From NCBI RefSeq assembly GCF_013168275.1, contig NZ_AP019547.1:2852001-2916000 (forward strand): a stretch of DNA of 64,000 nt. Reading direction: 5' to 3'. The stretch's first letter is position 1. Every line of letters begins with the position of its first letter. The notes under the pieces are model-generated. The model was given only the letters and a program-made list of their open reading frames with translations. It was not told the DNA's origin and ran no database searches. Shown one piece after another: positions 1-9,603 of this stretch. The DNA comes from Candidatus Nitrotoga sp. AM1P (lineage in GTDB: Bacteria > Pseudomonadota > Gammaproteobacteria > Burkholderiales > Gallionellaceae). A program made the translations under genes and the position numbers.

Positions 1-328
1 AACTAACGAAAAATAAATGGTAATGACGACAATTAGCTTGACTATTAAATAGGACTCCTATATTATTTATATAATATGACTGTTCCTATACAAATTTCAT
101 ATACCAAAATGTTTTTGATTTTTTTAATCAATGACTTGACTGCAAACCATACATATTTCCATTGGTCTTTTCCACCAATATCAAAGAGAAGTAACTAATC
201 ACTATGGATTCAGCTTGGATATTTGGTTCTGGCACTGTCCATTAAGGTTAATTTTCTTACCTTCCAAATCAGTACATATAAATTGAGGGAATTTTTTAAG
301 GAACAAAATTATTCAAATCACAATCTGC
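1..328. other. Gene-free AT-rich stretch
   Basis: No open frame with coding character is visible on either strand. The sequence is AT-rich with TATAAT-like words near 60-80, so a promoter is possible, but none can be assigned. It precedes the broken protease gene. Confidence 0.4.
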
Positions 329-1775
329 ATGTTCTGCATTGTTCTTAGCTCGGAAATATTTGCAAAGGAAATACAAAATACGAATTCATCATTTATCAAA
401 GATGACCAAGGAAAAATACTCTATATTATTGATCTGATTGATAATGCAACTTTAGAATATTCTGAAAAAGAGATTATTCCAGGAAATTTGGATGATAAAG
501 ATGGATTGCCCAAGTGGCATAAGCCTGAAATGCGTCGCTTGGCGCGACATGTCCAAGCAATTCGATTTCATTCCAGTAAATATCGCAAGTTGGGTCGGAA
601 ACACCATTATTGCTTTTTTTAACACCACATCAAGTAGCAGAATTGCAAAAGGACAGTCGCGTGGCTCTCATTACACAAGACTCCATTGTGGACATGAGCA
701 GTGGCTGGGTGGATAGTACAATAGGCGATGAAACAACGTCTTGGGGCGTGATTGCTGTCGGTGGAGGAATGCAAATAAATCACTCAGGAACAGGTGTCAC
801 CGTCTATGTTCTAGATACTGGAGTCGGTTACCATGCTGATCTTGGCGGGTTTAATTCGTCTCAGGTCCAGCGTTTCAATCCTAATTTTTACATATCGAAC
901 CATGTTAAGTACCCTGCTAATACCGTGGGTTGTTATGCTCACGCTACTCATGTGGCGGGTATCATTGGCGCACAGACAAATGGTATTGGTACTAAAGGAA
1001 TAAACCCTGGGGTACCAATTGTGTCGGTAGGGACAAGAACATCCCCCAACGGGAATCCTAATCTTTGTTCAGGTGGTGACACAATCGATAGTTATGTTAT
1101 TGCTGGAATGGATTTAATTATGCAAAAAATTGCTACCTCTACTTCAGGTAAGCCCGGAATTGTAAACATTTCAATGAATAATTCGATGGGTTTATATAAA
1201 TATGGCCAAACTCTTGGCAATAAATTATTTGTCCTTTCTCAGCCTGGGCTAAAATATATTAACGGACAGCTCACCGCTTATTCAGGAGCTTTCGTTGCTC
1301 AGTCAGCGGGCAAGAACTATCAGGATGCATGCAACTTCGCTTTCGATGGCTTTAATCATCAAGGTGCTAATATTTATGATGGCATTATGGTAGTCGGTGC
1401 CATCATGAGTAATGGGTTTCCAGTACAGAAACCCGTGAGTGGGAATGGATTCATTAATTTTCCTTATGCAGGGGACGGAGCGGGATCGAACTATGGTCGG
1501 TGCGTCGATGTGTGGGCTCCGGGGAATATAATCAAGTCAACTTGGGCGAGTACTGTTTCTCCTTACACCCAGTTATCGAATGTTCCCTACAATAATTACG
1601 TTAACCTTTCAGGTACGTCAATGGCGGCACCACATATTGCGGGGTGGCAGCCTATCTTGCCGAAACTCTGAATCTCATAACTCCACAACAAATTGAAGCT
1701 GCCGTGAGAGCTCATTTTATTTGGTTAGGTAACTATGATACTGATTGGTATCCAGTGAATATGCCTGTTTTGTAA
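329..1775 (+). pseudogene. Subtilisin-like S8 serine protease, frameshifted
   Basis: The catalytic triad blocks of a secreted subtilase are all visible: Asp in VYVLDTGV, His in AHATHVAG (usually HGTHVAG) and Ser in GTSMAAPHIAG. An inhibitor-like prodomain, with the segment AFLTPHQVAELQKDSRVA, precedes them. The gene is split over three frames. One extra base near 553-554 and one extra T in the T7 run at 614-620 break the prodomain. One missing G in the run at 1641-1644 cuts the frame just after the catalytic Ser. Restoring that G continues GVAAYLAETL and on to a stop at 1773-1775. The first ATG lies inside a hydrophobic stretch, so the true signal-peptide start may be a non-ATG codon just upstream. 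As it stands it cannot give a full protease. Confidence 0.8.
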
Positions 1776-1896
1776 CATAATGTTTCATTTATTGTGCTCT
1801 TATTGTCAGTTAGTAATAATCGAGAAAGTTAATCTTGGTTATTGCTTCTTTTGACCTAATTTCAGGTGTGCAAAATCAACCCACGAGAGGTACCTT

Positions 1897-3771
1897 ATGT
1901 TGATTTCTTTGCAGGCTCGTCGCCAGTCCAAGATATTATTAGCGACCCTTTTACTGTTTTCAGGATTAGGTGCTCAAGCAGCTGTGCCGCAACTTGCAGT
2001 GGGTGATTCTCACTCCATCGCACTGAAGGGCGACGGCACAGCATGGACCTGGGGGAGCGATACCTGGGGACAACTCGGAAGCAACGCAATCCCGACTAGG
2101 AACCATCTAACCTCCTCTTCTGTGCCGGTACCGGTGACAGATTTGGGTTTCACCACATCCACTATGGCCAGTGCTCATTACTACAGCCTTGCGCTGAAGG
2201 GGGATGGCACGGTATGGGCCTGGGGTGATGCGGGACATTTCTCGTCAGGTTGGGCTACAACTGGACTGGGTGAGGCGCCTGTACAGATGGTTGGAATCAG
2301 TGAAATCACGGCCATTGCTGCAGGCTATTATAATACCGTGGTACTTAAAAGTGATGGCACCGTGTGGTCATGGGGATTGACAGACTTTAACCCCACAGAA
2401 GAGGAGATTCAATTTGCACCGCCAATGCAGGCAGCCGGCCTCGCCGGAATCAGGGCCATCGCCGCAGGTGCCCAGTATGGTGTTGCATTAAGAAGCGACG
2501 GTACAGTGTGGTCTTGGGGTGTTAATCCTTTCGGCATCCTCGGCAACGGCACTACTACTAGCGACTCCGACATACCAGTACGGGCGGCGGGCTTGGAAGG
2601 AATTATAGCCATCGCGGCAGGCGATCTACATACAGTAGCACTGAAAAACGACGGCACGGTGTGGGCTTGGGGGCACAACTCGAGCGGACAACTCGGTATC
2701 GGGACGACTACCGATTCAACTATACCGGTGCAGGTGCCGGGTATTGCCGGAGTAATACGCATTGCAGCGGCAGGGGGTAATACCGTTGCTTTAAAAAATG
2801 ATGGCACGGTATGGGTTTGGGGATACAACGCCGATGGGCAGCTTGGAAATGGCACCCATGTCAATTCATTAGTCCCAATACAGGTAGCGGGTCTGGATGA
2901 TGTTGAGGCCATTGCCGCAGGCAGCCGCAATATTGCCGCACTGAAGCGTGATGGAAGCGTATGGGAATGGGGTGACAATTCATCCGGCCAAAATGGAAAT
3001 GGCACTTATGTAAATTCCATCATACCTGTCCAATCTCTCATCAACCTCGGGATTGACAACAATCCATATACTGGACTCTGGTGGAATCCAAACGAATCTG
3101 GCTGGGGCATGAGCATCACCCAGCACAACGCTATGATTTTTGCCGCGCTCTACACGTATGACCAAGCCGGCCAGCCCACCTGGTATGTCATGTCCCGTTG
3201 CCCGGTTGCGGTCCACAGTTGTACGGGGGAAATCTACAAAGTGATGGGTGGTACACAACCAGTTGTTTCGTGGAACGGTTCCGGTAAAGTGGTCAGTAGC
3301 GTTGGTTCGGGCACACTGACGTTCGCCGATGCCAATAATGTGACGTTCAACTACACCCTTGAGGGCGTTGCCGGAACCAAATTTATCACGCGGCAGGTTT
3401 TTGCCATGGATAGCATTCCCTCGGCTGTTGATTACAGTGATTTGTGGTGGAACCCGAAGGAGTCCGGTTGGGGTGTTGCCATCACTCAGGAATACGGGAT
3501 GGCATTTGCCACATGGTACACCTATGACGCAAACGGCAAGGCAATCTGGTATGTGGCGTCCCGTTGTCCCGTGATCGGAAACGGTTGCACCGGGGATCTG
3601 TATCAAGTGACCGGTGGCTCACCATTTACTTCTCCATGGAATGGCTCGAACAAGGTTGTAACCGGGATCGGATCGGTGACTTTCACGTTCAGCGATGCGA
3701 ACAATGGCGTTATGGCCTATTCCATCAATGGTTCAGCCGGAAGTCGGAACATCACACGGCAAGGGTTTTGA
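1897..3771 (+). CDS. Secreted RCC1-repeat protein with duplicated C-terminal domain
   Basis: This 624-residue protein starts with a signal peptide ending near AQA (about residue 28). At least seven RCC1-type blades follow, to about residue 385, with the recurrent motif ALKGDGTVWAWG. RCC1 blades form a seven-bladed beta-propeller, usually for protein binding. The C-terminus holds two copies of a roughly 110-residue domain starting LWWNPNESGWG and LWWNPKESGWG. Each has two Cys (SRCPV...CTG) that could form a disulfide, and ends in ITRQ. This domain recurs in secreted proteins of Betaproteobacteria; its function is unknown to me. The start is preceded by GAGAGG. Export to the periplasm or outside is likely. 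The ligand cannot be told from sequence. Confidence 0.8.
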   Translation: MLISLQARRQSKILLATLLLFSGLGAQAAVPQLAVGDSHSIALKGDGTAWTWGSDTWGQLGSNAIPTRNHLTSSSVPVPVTDLGFTTSTMASAHYYSLALKGDGTVWAWGDAGHFSSGWATTGLGEAPVQMVGISEITAIAAGYYNTVVLKSDGTVWSWGLTDFNPTEEEIQFAPPMQAAGLAGIRAIAAGAQYGVALRSDGTVWSWGVNPFGILGNGTTTSDSDIPVRAAGLEGIIAIAAGDLHTVALKNDGTVWAWGHNSSGQLGIGTTTDSTIPVQVPGIAGVIRIAAAGGNTVALKNDGTVWVWGYNADGQLGNGTHVNSLVPIQVAGLDDVEAIAAGSRNIAALKRDGSVWEWGDNSSGQNGNGTYVNSIIPVQSLINLGIDNNPYTGLWWNPNESGWGMSITQHNAMIFAALYTYDQAGQPTWYVMSRCPVAVHSCTGEIYKVMGGTQPVVSWNGSGKVVSSVGSGTLTFADANNVTFNYTLEGVAGTKFITRQVFAMDSIPSAVDYSDLWWNPKESGWGVAITQEYGMAFATWYTYDANGKAIWYVASRCPVIGNGCTGDLYQVTGGSPFTSPWNGSNKVVTGIGSVTFTFSDANNGVMAYSINGSAGSRNITRQGF

Positions 3772-3879
3772 AAATTATTACCGAGCGCCCTTATCCTCCG
3801 GTTATCCTTCGTTTTTTAGGTTAAGCGTTCCATGACAAACCTCTTCCATTCAAGGCACACCATAGATAAATTGGGGTCA

Positions 3880-4130
3880 GACTCTGATGTCTCCCCTCAA
3901 AATTGCAGCGCAGGATGCTCATAACGCAGCCGTTCAAGGGCTGCACCAAGCTCATGCGGCGGGAATGCCGCCATACCATGTTGTATAAGCTGCAATGCCA
4001 AAGTAATCACAGAGAGAACCGGGCGCGAACGCCGCGTGTTGCTCTGGAATTTTAACTCCAACTGTCGCGCTTTACCCACCTCACCAATCAAGCGCAGTAC
4101 GAACGAGGCAAGACATGCGACCAGTAGTAA
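3880..4130 (-). mobile_element. IS4-family 3' end fragment
   Basis: The segment is a near copy of the terminal part of the complete IS4-type element at 35126-36468. It includes the outer end (GACTCTGATGTCTCCCC) and the last roughly 75 codons of the transposase (ending ALERLRYEHPALQF, stop at 3897). It stops at 4130, where the terminal repeat of an IS630 element begins. The rest of the IS4 copy is not found on the far side, so the fragment was truncated rather than simply interrupted. Confidence 0.85.
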
Positions 4131-5256
4131 TTCCATTTATATATCAATAGTGCAAAATTACCTGATCGAATAAACGGGGGGAGGTAATTCATGTCACGAC
4201 CACCGCGAGGCCAGGATGTACTTGCTATCGCACTCCAAGCCATTGCTTCAGCGACGACGATTGAACCGTTACGACAAGCACAGGCAGTGGTCTTGCCCCT
4301 TCAATACGGCATGAGTCTGGAGCAAACAGCACAGGTCATCGGATTGTCCAAAGGTTGGGCGTGCCGTTTGCGCAACCAGTTCATTGCGGGTGGAGCCATA
4401 GGCGATAAAGGTAAGTCCGTGCGCGGAGGGCGATACAGAGAACACTTCACCCCTGAGCGCGAAGCCGAACTGCTCAAACCGTTCCTGGAGCCTGCCCGTA
4501 TGGGCGGTATTTTGGTGGTCAGCCAGATCAAGCCCCAACTCGAAATAGCGCTGGGGCGGAAGATGGCGCTGTCATCGGTGTACAAATGACTGCATCGGCA
4601 CAACTGGCGCAAACTCGCACCTGACAAAAGGCATCCGCAAAGCAATCCTGTAGCCCAGGCAGACTGGGAAAAAAACTCCCCGAAACGCTCGCCGAAATCC
4701 GCCAGGACTGAGCAAGAAACGAACCGATCCGACTGATGCTTCAAGACGAGGCGCGTTTTGGGCGCATCAACGACGTACGTCGGTGTTGGGCTCCCAAGCC
4801 CGTACAACCACTATGCCAAGCGATGCTGACCCACGAGTACACCTACGCCTACGCGGCAGTGGAGGCCAAAAGTGGAGAGCTTGATTCTTTGATCTTGCCA
4901 TACGTCAATACCGACTGCATGCAGCTGTTTCTCGATGAGGTGGGTGCGCGCCACCCCAGCGACAAAATCGTAATGGTGCTCGATGGCACCGGCTGGCACG
5001 CCAGTCGGTTACTCAAACTACCACAGAGCATGAAACTGTTACCTTTGCCACCTTATGCGCCTGAGCTCAATCCCGTCGAACATGTGTGGGATGAATTGCG
5101 TGAGAAGCACTTCCATAACCGCGTCTTCGATAGTCTTGATGCACTGGAGGATCAGCTCGAAGTGACCCTGCATACCTTCGAGAATAATGCGCCAATGGTC
5201 AAGTCCATTGTGGCTTGGGAATGGATTATTAATGCTTTATTGAATTAAAAATGGAA
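4131..5256 (+). mobile_element. IS630-family insertion sequence (inactive)
   Basis: The ends are imperfect inverted repeats. The left end at 4131 starts TTCCATTTATATATCAATAG and the right end, read inward from 5256, starts TTCCATTTTTAATTCAATAA. Size (1126 bp) and transposase type fit IS630/Tc1-like elements, which insert at TA. The flanking dinucleotides no longer give a clean TA duplication. The left end abuts an IS4 remnant and the right end abuts an IS200 element. Confidence 0.8.
4191..5248 (+). pseudogene. IS630 transposase, two stops and a frameshift
   Basis: The N-terminal part has a helix-turn-helix (SLEQTAQVIGLSKGWACRLR). The C-terminal part has the DDE catalytic core: Asp in LQDEARFG, Asp in MVLDGTGWH, Glu in APELNPVEHVWDE. 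Between them the frame is lost. A TGA follows the SSVYK segment at 4587-4589, a base is missing from the A7 run at 4669-4675, and another TGA lies just before ARNEPIRLMLQDE. All three lesions must be undone to rebuild a roughly 350-residue transposase, so the element cannot move by itself. Confidence 0.85.
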
Positions 5257-5262
5257 TAAGTA

Positions 5263-5900
5263 TCCTCCGGCAAAGCCGGGGACTTTAATTTGTGAGCCGC
5301 TCAAAGCGGCTTAACGGGGTCGCTTACGCGGCCCTTACTCTTGTAGCCACCTTTCGGTGGCAGGTCAGCGCCATAACTGCATCTGCTCTAGACGCTTGTC
5401 TTCTTCCTCTTGATGCCGAATGTACTGCCGGATCGACTCTTCATCTCGGCCTACCATTGACACAAAATATCCTCTCGCCCAAAAGTGTTGCCCTACAAAA
5501 TTACGCTTGCGCTCACCATACACTCGCGCCAGATGGATTGCTCTTTTCCCTTTGATGTACCCGATGACTTGCGATACCGAATACTTCGGTGGAATCGATA
5601 TCAACATGTGTGCATGATCAGGCATCAGATGTCCTTCCTTTATCCGACTTTCTTTGTATTCGGACAGCCTCTTGAACACTTGCCCAAGGTGCGGCCTCAA
5701 CTGCTCGTACAACGTTTTACGTCTACACTTCGGAATGAATATCACGTGATATTTGCATTCCCATTTACTATGGCTTAGGCTTTCACTCTCGTCCATTTCG
5801 ATCCGCCCTTCTTCGTTTGCTTGGCGGCTCACGATTCAGAGTGTCGCAGATGGACTCCCATAAATGTCAAACTTCTTCTGTCACCCCGGCATAGCCGGGG
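5263..5900 (-). mobile_element. IS200-type insertion sequence
   Basis: A single small Y1 transposase gene is bounded by related hairpins. CCCCGGCataGCCGGGG lies at 5883-5899 upstream of the gene and CTCCGGCaaaGCCGGGG at 5265-5281 downstream. Further short hairpins at 5292-5308 (GCCGCTcaaAGCGGC) and 5347-5362 (GCCACCtttcGGTGGC) follow the gene end. IS200 elements lack inverted terminal repeats and use subterminal hairpins, which fits. Exact cleavage points cannot be fixed from one copy. Confidence 0.75.
5365..5796 (-). CDS. tnpA: IS200/IS605-family transposase TnpA
   Basis: This HUH-type single-strand transposase of about 143 residues appears intact. The metal-binding HUH motif is in MPDHAHMLISIP and the nucleophilic Tyr in SIRQYIRHQEEED. 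The N-terminal segment KYHVIFIPKCRRKTLYEQL is typical of the family. I prefer the internal Met (MDESES) as start, since an upstream Met adds 12 residues with no family counterpart. The protein excises and inserts single-stranded DNA at hairpin ends, usually on the lagging strand. The gene appears functional, unlike its IS630 and IS4 neighbours. Confidence 0.9.
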   Translation of the reverse strand: MDESESLSHSKWECKYHVIFIPKCRRKTLYEQLRPHLGQVFKRLSEYKESRIKEGHLMPDHAHMLISIPPKYSVSQVIGYIKGKRAIHLARVYGERKRNFVGQHFWARGYFVSMVGRDEESIRQYIRHQEEEDKRLEQMQLWR

Positions 5901-5985
5901 GATTTCCTATGCTGGGTTAATCCTCTTGAGTTCCGCTCTGTTGCATGTACTGAAGCACAGTTTCTTTTAATTTCTCTGCATATTT

Positions 5986-7003
5986 TTAGATATCATCTAT
6001 TTCAGTCAATTGAACTTTCTCTTCATCTTTGCCATTAAATAAACCAAGAGCTAGCCTGCTGGTGTTATTGAAACGTAATCTACAAATTGGTTTACGATTG
6101 TTGTCATCAAGGAGAATAGCGCAGTAGCTCTGAGCGTCTCTCATTGTGATTCTTCGAGAGGTTATTACATCGCGTAAAACTGCACGAATTATATGGAAGC
6201 CTTCAATTTCTTCAGGGCTTGTAATGATTTGTAGCGCATCAGGCTCTATGGCTTCATTGATAGCCTGCTCTTTCGTCTCCAAACTTCCATCTGGAGACAT
6301 TGCAACTTTTAATCGCTCGTTAATTCGATCACCAATAAGTTGCTTAAACGCACGTTTTGTAATTTGCGTGAATTGATCCTTAATGGCCGGTGTAAAACGC
6401 TTTCCAGCAAGAAACTCAGCAGAAACTAGACGAACAAACTCTTCTGATGGACTAGCCATCCAATCAGAAAGAACGTTTTGGATTGCGCGGGTATATTTAA
6501 GATCGTTCGCAGTAGTGAGTATTGTTTCTAAATCAAACGCAAGCTTTGTGAATTTTTTAACTCCTCAACATCTTGTTCCTTGAAATCAAGAATATTGAAC
6601 TCAAAAAATGGTTTTTCGTCCATTTTGTTCGGATGTTCTAAATCAGTAAAAAATCTATACACAATGCCGTTTGTAAGAACTCCAAATCTTGCCTCTGTGA
6701 CATGGAAATAACGAAACAACTGGGACGCATGGTTTATGTTTAGGTCGCCGCCACATTTTTTACATTCAAAAAGAATGATCGGCTTGCCCTCCATTAAAAT
6801 GGCGTAATCAACTTTCTCACTTTTTTTGTTCCAATGTCTGATATTAGTTCAGGCGTTACTTCAAGCGGATCAAAGACGTTATATCCCAGAGCTTGAATAA
6901 ACGGCATCACCATCGCATTTTTAGTTGCTTCTTCTGTTTGAACTATGCCTCTTGTATTTATGATACGCGCAGCTAGTGATTTTAGTTGATCGATGAAATC
7001 CAT
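5986..7003 (-). pseudogene. HsdR-N-domain (type I restriction-like) protein, frameshifted
   Basis: Three consecutive pieces form one roughly 340-residue protein. It begins MDFIDQLKSLAARIINTRG, continues through a PD-(D/E)XK-type core (ILFECKKC) and ends in a 157-residue C-terminal part starting MASPSEEFVRLVSAEF. This is the stand-alone type I restriction HsdR N-terminal-like family, with no helicase. Two single-base losses break it: an A is missing from the run at 6821-6827 and another from 6553-6558 (both read on the minus strand). Adding them back restores GTKKSEKVDYAILMEGKP and EELKKFTKLAFDLETIL. No HsdM or HsdS gene lies nearby. It was probably a solitary nuclease of an accessory island, now inactive unless slippage rescues it. 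Confidence 0.75.
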
Positions 7004-7434
7004 AAAGTTTCCCGTGGTTTTATTAATATCAATTCATCGACGAACGCTTAGTATAGAGTCCTTGCGCTGCGCCCAATTTGCGCCGCCAGCAAGAAAGCTA
7101 TGTTCGCCTAGAACATATGGCTAATGCAAGTTCATTAGGCGGATGCTTGACGAAAAACTGACTAAAAGTATGATCAGAACAAATTAAAAAATTTAGCGAC
7201 ATATACAGCTTATTGATACGGCCAAGTGAAGTTTGAAGTAGGAGGCGCCGTCACTGTGCGGTTTGACTGGTAGATAAATTCAAACATATCCTAGCCGGAT
7301 CGATAGTTAAAATAAGTATTCCATAATCTGACTACCTGAGTGCGGTTTTTTTACGTCAAGCAGAAAGCCAAAGGCGGGTACAAACGTGGGTAGATTTAAA
7401 TTAAGCCTTGGAATGTTTGTTTTTATTGGTTGTT
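7004..7434. other. Gene-free stretch between island and tRNA-Ser
   Basis: I see no coding frame, no integrase and no second copy of the tRNA 3' end. The only structure is the adjacency to the tRNA-Ser 3' terminus at 7435. Confidence 0.4.
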
Positions 7435-7525
7435 TGGCGGAGAGGGCGGGATTCGAACCCGCGTTAGGATATTATCCTAAACACGCTTTCCAGGCGTGCG
7501 ACTTAAACCGCTCATCCACCTCTCC
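7435..7525 (-). tRNA. tRNA-Ser (anticodon GGA)
   Basis: The reverse strand folds as a class II tRNA. The acceptor stem pairs GGAGAGG with CCTCTCC, followed by discriminator G and an encoded CCA. The anticodon stem-loop is CACGC-CTGGAAA-GCGTG, so the anticodon is GGA and reads UCC/UCU. The long variable arm (TAGGATAATATCCTA) and the T arm GCGGGTTCGAATCCCGC are standard. Its 3' end faces the accessory region at lower coordinates, a common arrangement at integration sites. Confidence 0.95.
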
Positions 7526-7580
7526 GAAGGTCGCGCAGAATAAACCAGAAAGGGCTTTATCGCAATCAAAAATAATTTTT

Positions 7581-8345
7581 TTAGAAATTATTTTTTAAGG
7601 TGCGCAGGGCAGTAAAGATACTGATTTCATCGGTCTCTTTAATTTGTGTCATGCGTAATGTGGTGGCGATAACGCTTGGCTCAGCGCAGCGCAAAAAAGG
7701 GTTGGTGTCTTTTTCCAAGGCAATAGTCGAGGGTAACGTTGGATGCCCGGCAGCGCGTAATGCCTGCACGTCTGCTTGACGTTGTTTGAGCCGAGCATTG
7801 TCGGGTTCACAGACTAATGCGAAGCGGATGTTAGCCTCAGTATATTCATGTCCGCAATATACTTTTGTTTCATCAGGTAACTTTGCAAGCCCTTGCAGGG
7901 AATAGAATAATTGCGTAGCGGTTCCTTCAAATAATCTGCCACAGCCACAACCGAACAAGGTATCGCCACAAAACACGCCGCCGGCGCCCAGATAAGCGAT
8001 ATGTCCGTGGGTATGGCCAGGGATATCCATAACACTCAGTTTTATTTTTAATTCCGGGAATTCAATTACATCACCTTCGCCAAGCATATGACTGATGCAG
8101 GGGATATTTTCAAGCTGTGGCCCATACACAGGCACGTTGTATAATTCAACAAGTTTACAGACGCCACCGACGTGATCATTGTGATGGTGAGTACACAGGA
8201 TGGCGGTGAGTTTGAGTTTATGTAAAGTGAGATAAGCCAGCACCGGTACTGCATCACCCGGATCGACCACTACCACATTTTGATGGTCATGCAACATCCA
8301 GATGTAGTTGTCCTTAAATGCAGGGATGGGAATAATATTTAACAT
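7581..8345 (-). CDS. gloB: Hydroxyacylglutathione hydrolase (glyoxalase II)
   Basis: GloB hydrolyses S-D-lactoylglutathione to D-lactate and glutathione, the second step of methylglyoxal detoxification in the cytoplasm. The metallo-beta-lactamase metal motif THHHNDHVGG is present, followed by DIPGHTHGHIAYL, CGDTLFGCGCGRLFEGT and the C-terminal YCGHEYTEANIRFA typical of GloB. Length (about 254 residues) is normal. The start is set at MLNIIPIPAF, the usual family N-terminus; a Met four codons upstream is also possible. It is divergent from the methyltransferase gene across a very short gap, an arrangement common in Betaproteobacteria. Confidence 0.93.
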   Translation of the reverse strand: MLNIIPIPAFKDNYIWMLHDHQNVVVVDPGDAVPVLAYLTLHKLKLTAILCTHHHNDHVGGVCKLVELYNVPVYGPQLENIPCISHMLGEGDVIEFPELKIKLSVMDIPGHTHGHIAYLGAGGVFCGDTLFGCGCGRLFEGTATQLFYSLQGLAKLPDETKVYCGHEYTEANIRFALVCEPDNARLKQRQADVQALRAAGHPTLPSTIALEKDTNPFLRCAEPSVIATTLRMTQIKETDEISIFTALRTLKNNF

Positions 8346-8378
8346 GGGAATGTCCATTTTTTATTTGGCTATACTCAA

Positions 8379-9155
8379 GTGAAAGAGTATTGCATGTCAA
8401 CCACAAATACGCTGAATGATTGGTTTGCCACGCCTCCAGGGAAATATTTGCTGGAGTGCGAGCAAACATTATTTGATCACAGTGTGTCTGATATTTTTGG
8501 CTTCAATGCGCTGCAACTCGGGCTTGCCGAGCATGATTTTCTGCGTGCCAGTCGTATGCCACTACGCACCATAGTGGGGAACGAGGCCGGAGTACAAGTC
8601 CGGCTGAATATGCACGAATTGTCATTCGAATGCAGTAGTTTGGATTTGGTGCTTCTGCCGCATGTATTGGAATTCAATTCCCATCCTCATCAAATTTTAC
8701 GCGAGGTTGAATGTGTCTTAAGACCGGAGGGAAATGTCATCATCAGCGGCTTCAATCCGCGTAGCTTATGGGGGGCGCGGCGCATATTGGGTTCGCGGAC
8801 AAATTTCCCCTGGCGCGGAGATTTTATTGCGTTGTCGCGATTGAAGGATTGGCTGGCATTACTGGGATTTGTAGTGGTAACAGGGCGTTTTGCCTGTTAC
8901 GCCCCTCCGCTCACCAATCCAAATTGGCTTAACCACTTTAATTTTATGGAGCCAGCGGGCGACCGCTGGTGGGCGGTGTGGGGCGGAGTATATTTTTTGC
9001 AGGCGATTAAGCACGTGCCGGGAATGAACCTGATCAAGCCAAAATGGAATGAGGGACTGGTTGGTAAGCTGCTACCAGCAACACCTAAGCTGAATAGGGA
9101 GATATCGCAGTGTAAAAAACGGAGTCCGAATGAACGAACTTGTGACAATGAGTGA
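8379..9155 (+). CDS. Class I SAM-dependent methyltransferase-like protein
   Basis: The protein has about 258 residues from a GTG start, or 253 from ATG at 8394. The core segment [41 protein letters not shown] matches motifs post-I to III of UbiE/COQ5-like methyltransferases. The glycine-rich motif I expected before it is not recognisable, so SAM binding may be altered. It sits divergent from gloB and overlaps the start of rnhA, forming a gloB | methyltransferase-rnhA-dnaQ cluster. Substrate unknown. Confidence 0.75.
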   Translation: MKEYCMSTTNTLNDWFATPPGKYLLECEQTLFDHSVSDIFGFNALQLGLAEHDFLRASRMPLRTIVGNEAGVQVRLNMHELSFECSSLDLVLLPHVLEFNSHPHQILREVECVLRPEGNVIISGFNPRSLWGARRILGSRTNFPWRGDFIALSRLKDWLALLGFVVVTGRFACYAPPLTNPNWLNHFNFMEPAGDRWWAVWGGVYFLQAIKHVPGMNLIKPKWNEGLVGKLLPATPKLNREISQCKKRSPNERTCDNE

Positions 9156-9603
9156 AGATATAGTAGAAATTTATACGGATGGGGCTTGCAAGGGGAACCC
9201 CGGCGTGGGCGGCTGGGGCGCACTATTACAAATTATGGGCAAGGAGCGCGAGCTGTGCGGTGGCGAGGCGCATACAACCAACAATCGCATGGAGCTGCTG
9301 GCCGCGATTCGCGCGCTGGAGGCATTGAAACGGCCATGCCGAGTGGTTCTGCATACCGATTCAAAGTATGTGCAGCAAGGCATTAGTATCTGGGTGCATA
9401 ACTGGAAGCAGCGTGGCTGGAAGACTGCCGACAAGAAGCCGGTCAAAAATGAGGACTTGTGGCGCACACTGGATGAACTAGCGAACAAGCATCATGTTCA
9501 GTGGGTGTGGATAAAAGGACATGCTGGGCATGATGGAAACGAGCGTGCCGATGAATTAGCCAATCGCGGGATTGAGCAATTTTTGAATGAAAGCATGAAA
9601 TGA
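9148..9603 (+). CDS. rnhA: Ribonuclease HI
   Basis: RNase HI cuts the RNA strand of RNA-DNA hybrids (R-loops, primer remnants). All catalytic residues are in place: Asp in [12 protein letters not shown], Glu in [10 protein letters not shown], Asp in LHTDSKYV and Asp in [12 protein letters not shown], with the substrate-handle segment [19 protein letters not shown]. Length is standard at about 151 residues. I place the start at the ATG at 9148, which overlaps the upstream stop (ATGAGTGA); an ATG at 9130 would add six residues. The gene is translationally coupled to the methyltransferase before it and to dnaQ after it. Confidence 0.95.
   Translation: MSEDIVEIYTDGACKGNPGVGGWGALLQIMGKERELCGGEAHTTNNRMELLAAIRALEALKRPCRVVLHTDSKYVQQGISIWVHNWKQRGWKTADKKPVKNEDLWRTLDELANKHHVQWVWIKGHAGHDGNERADELANRGIEQFLNESMK

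Noticed and set aside
2409-3606. Long minus-strand open frames (about 198 and 208 codons)
   Set aside because: They lie antisense to the RCC1-repeat gene. Their apparent periodicity is the mirror of the RCC1 repeats, with no ribosome site or family match.
7004-7434. Expected integrase or att repeat next to tRNA-Ser
   Set aside because: I looked for a copy of the tRNA 3' end and for tyrosine-recombinase motifs in the left block and found neither in the window.
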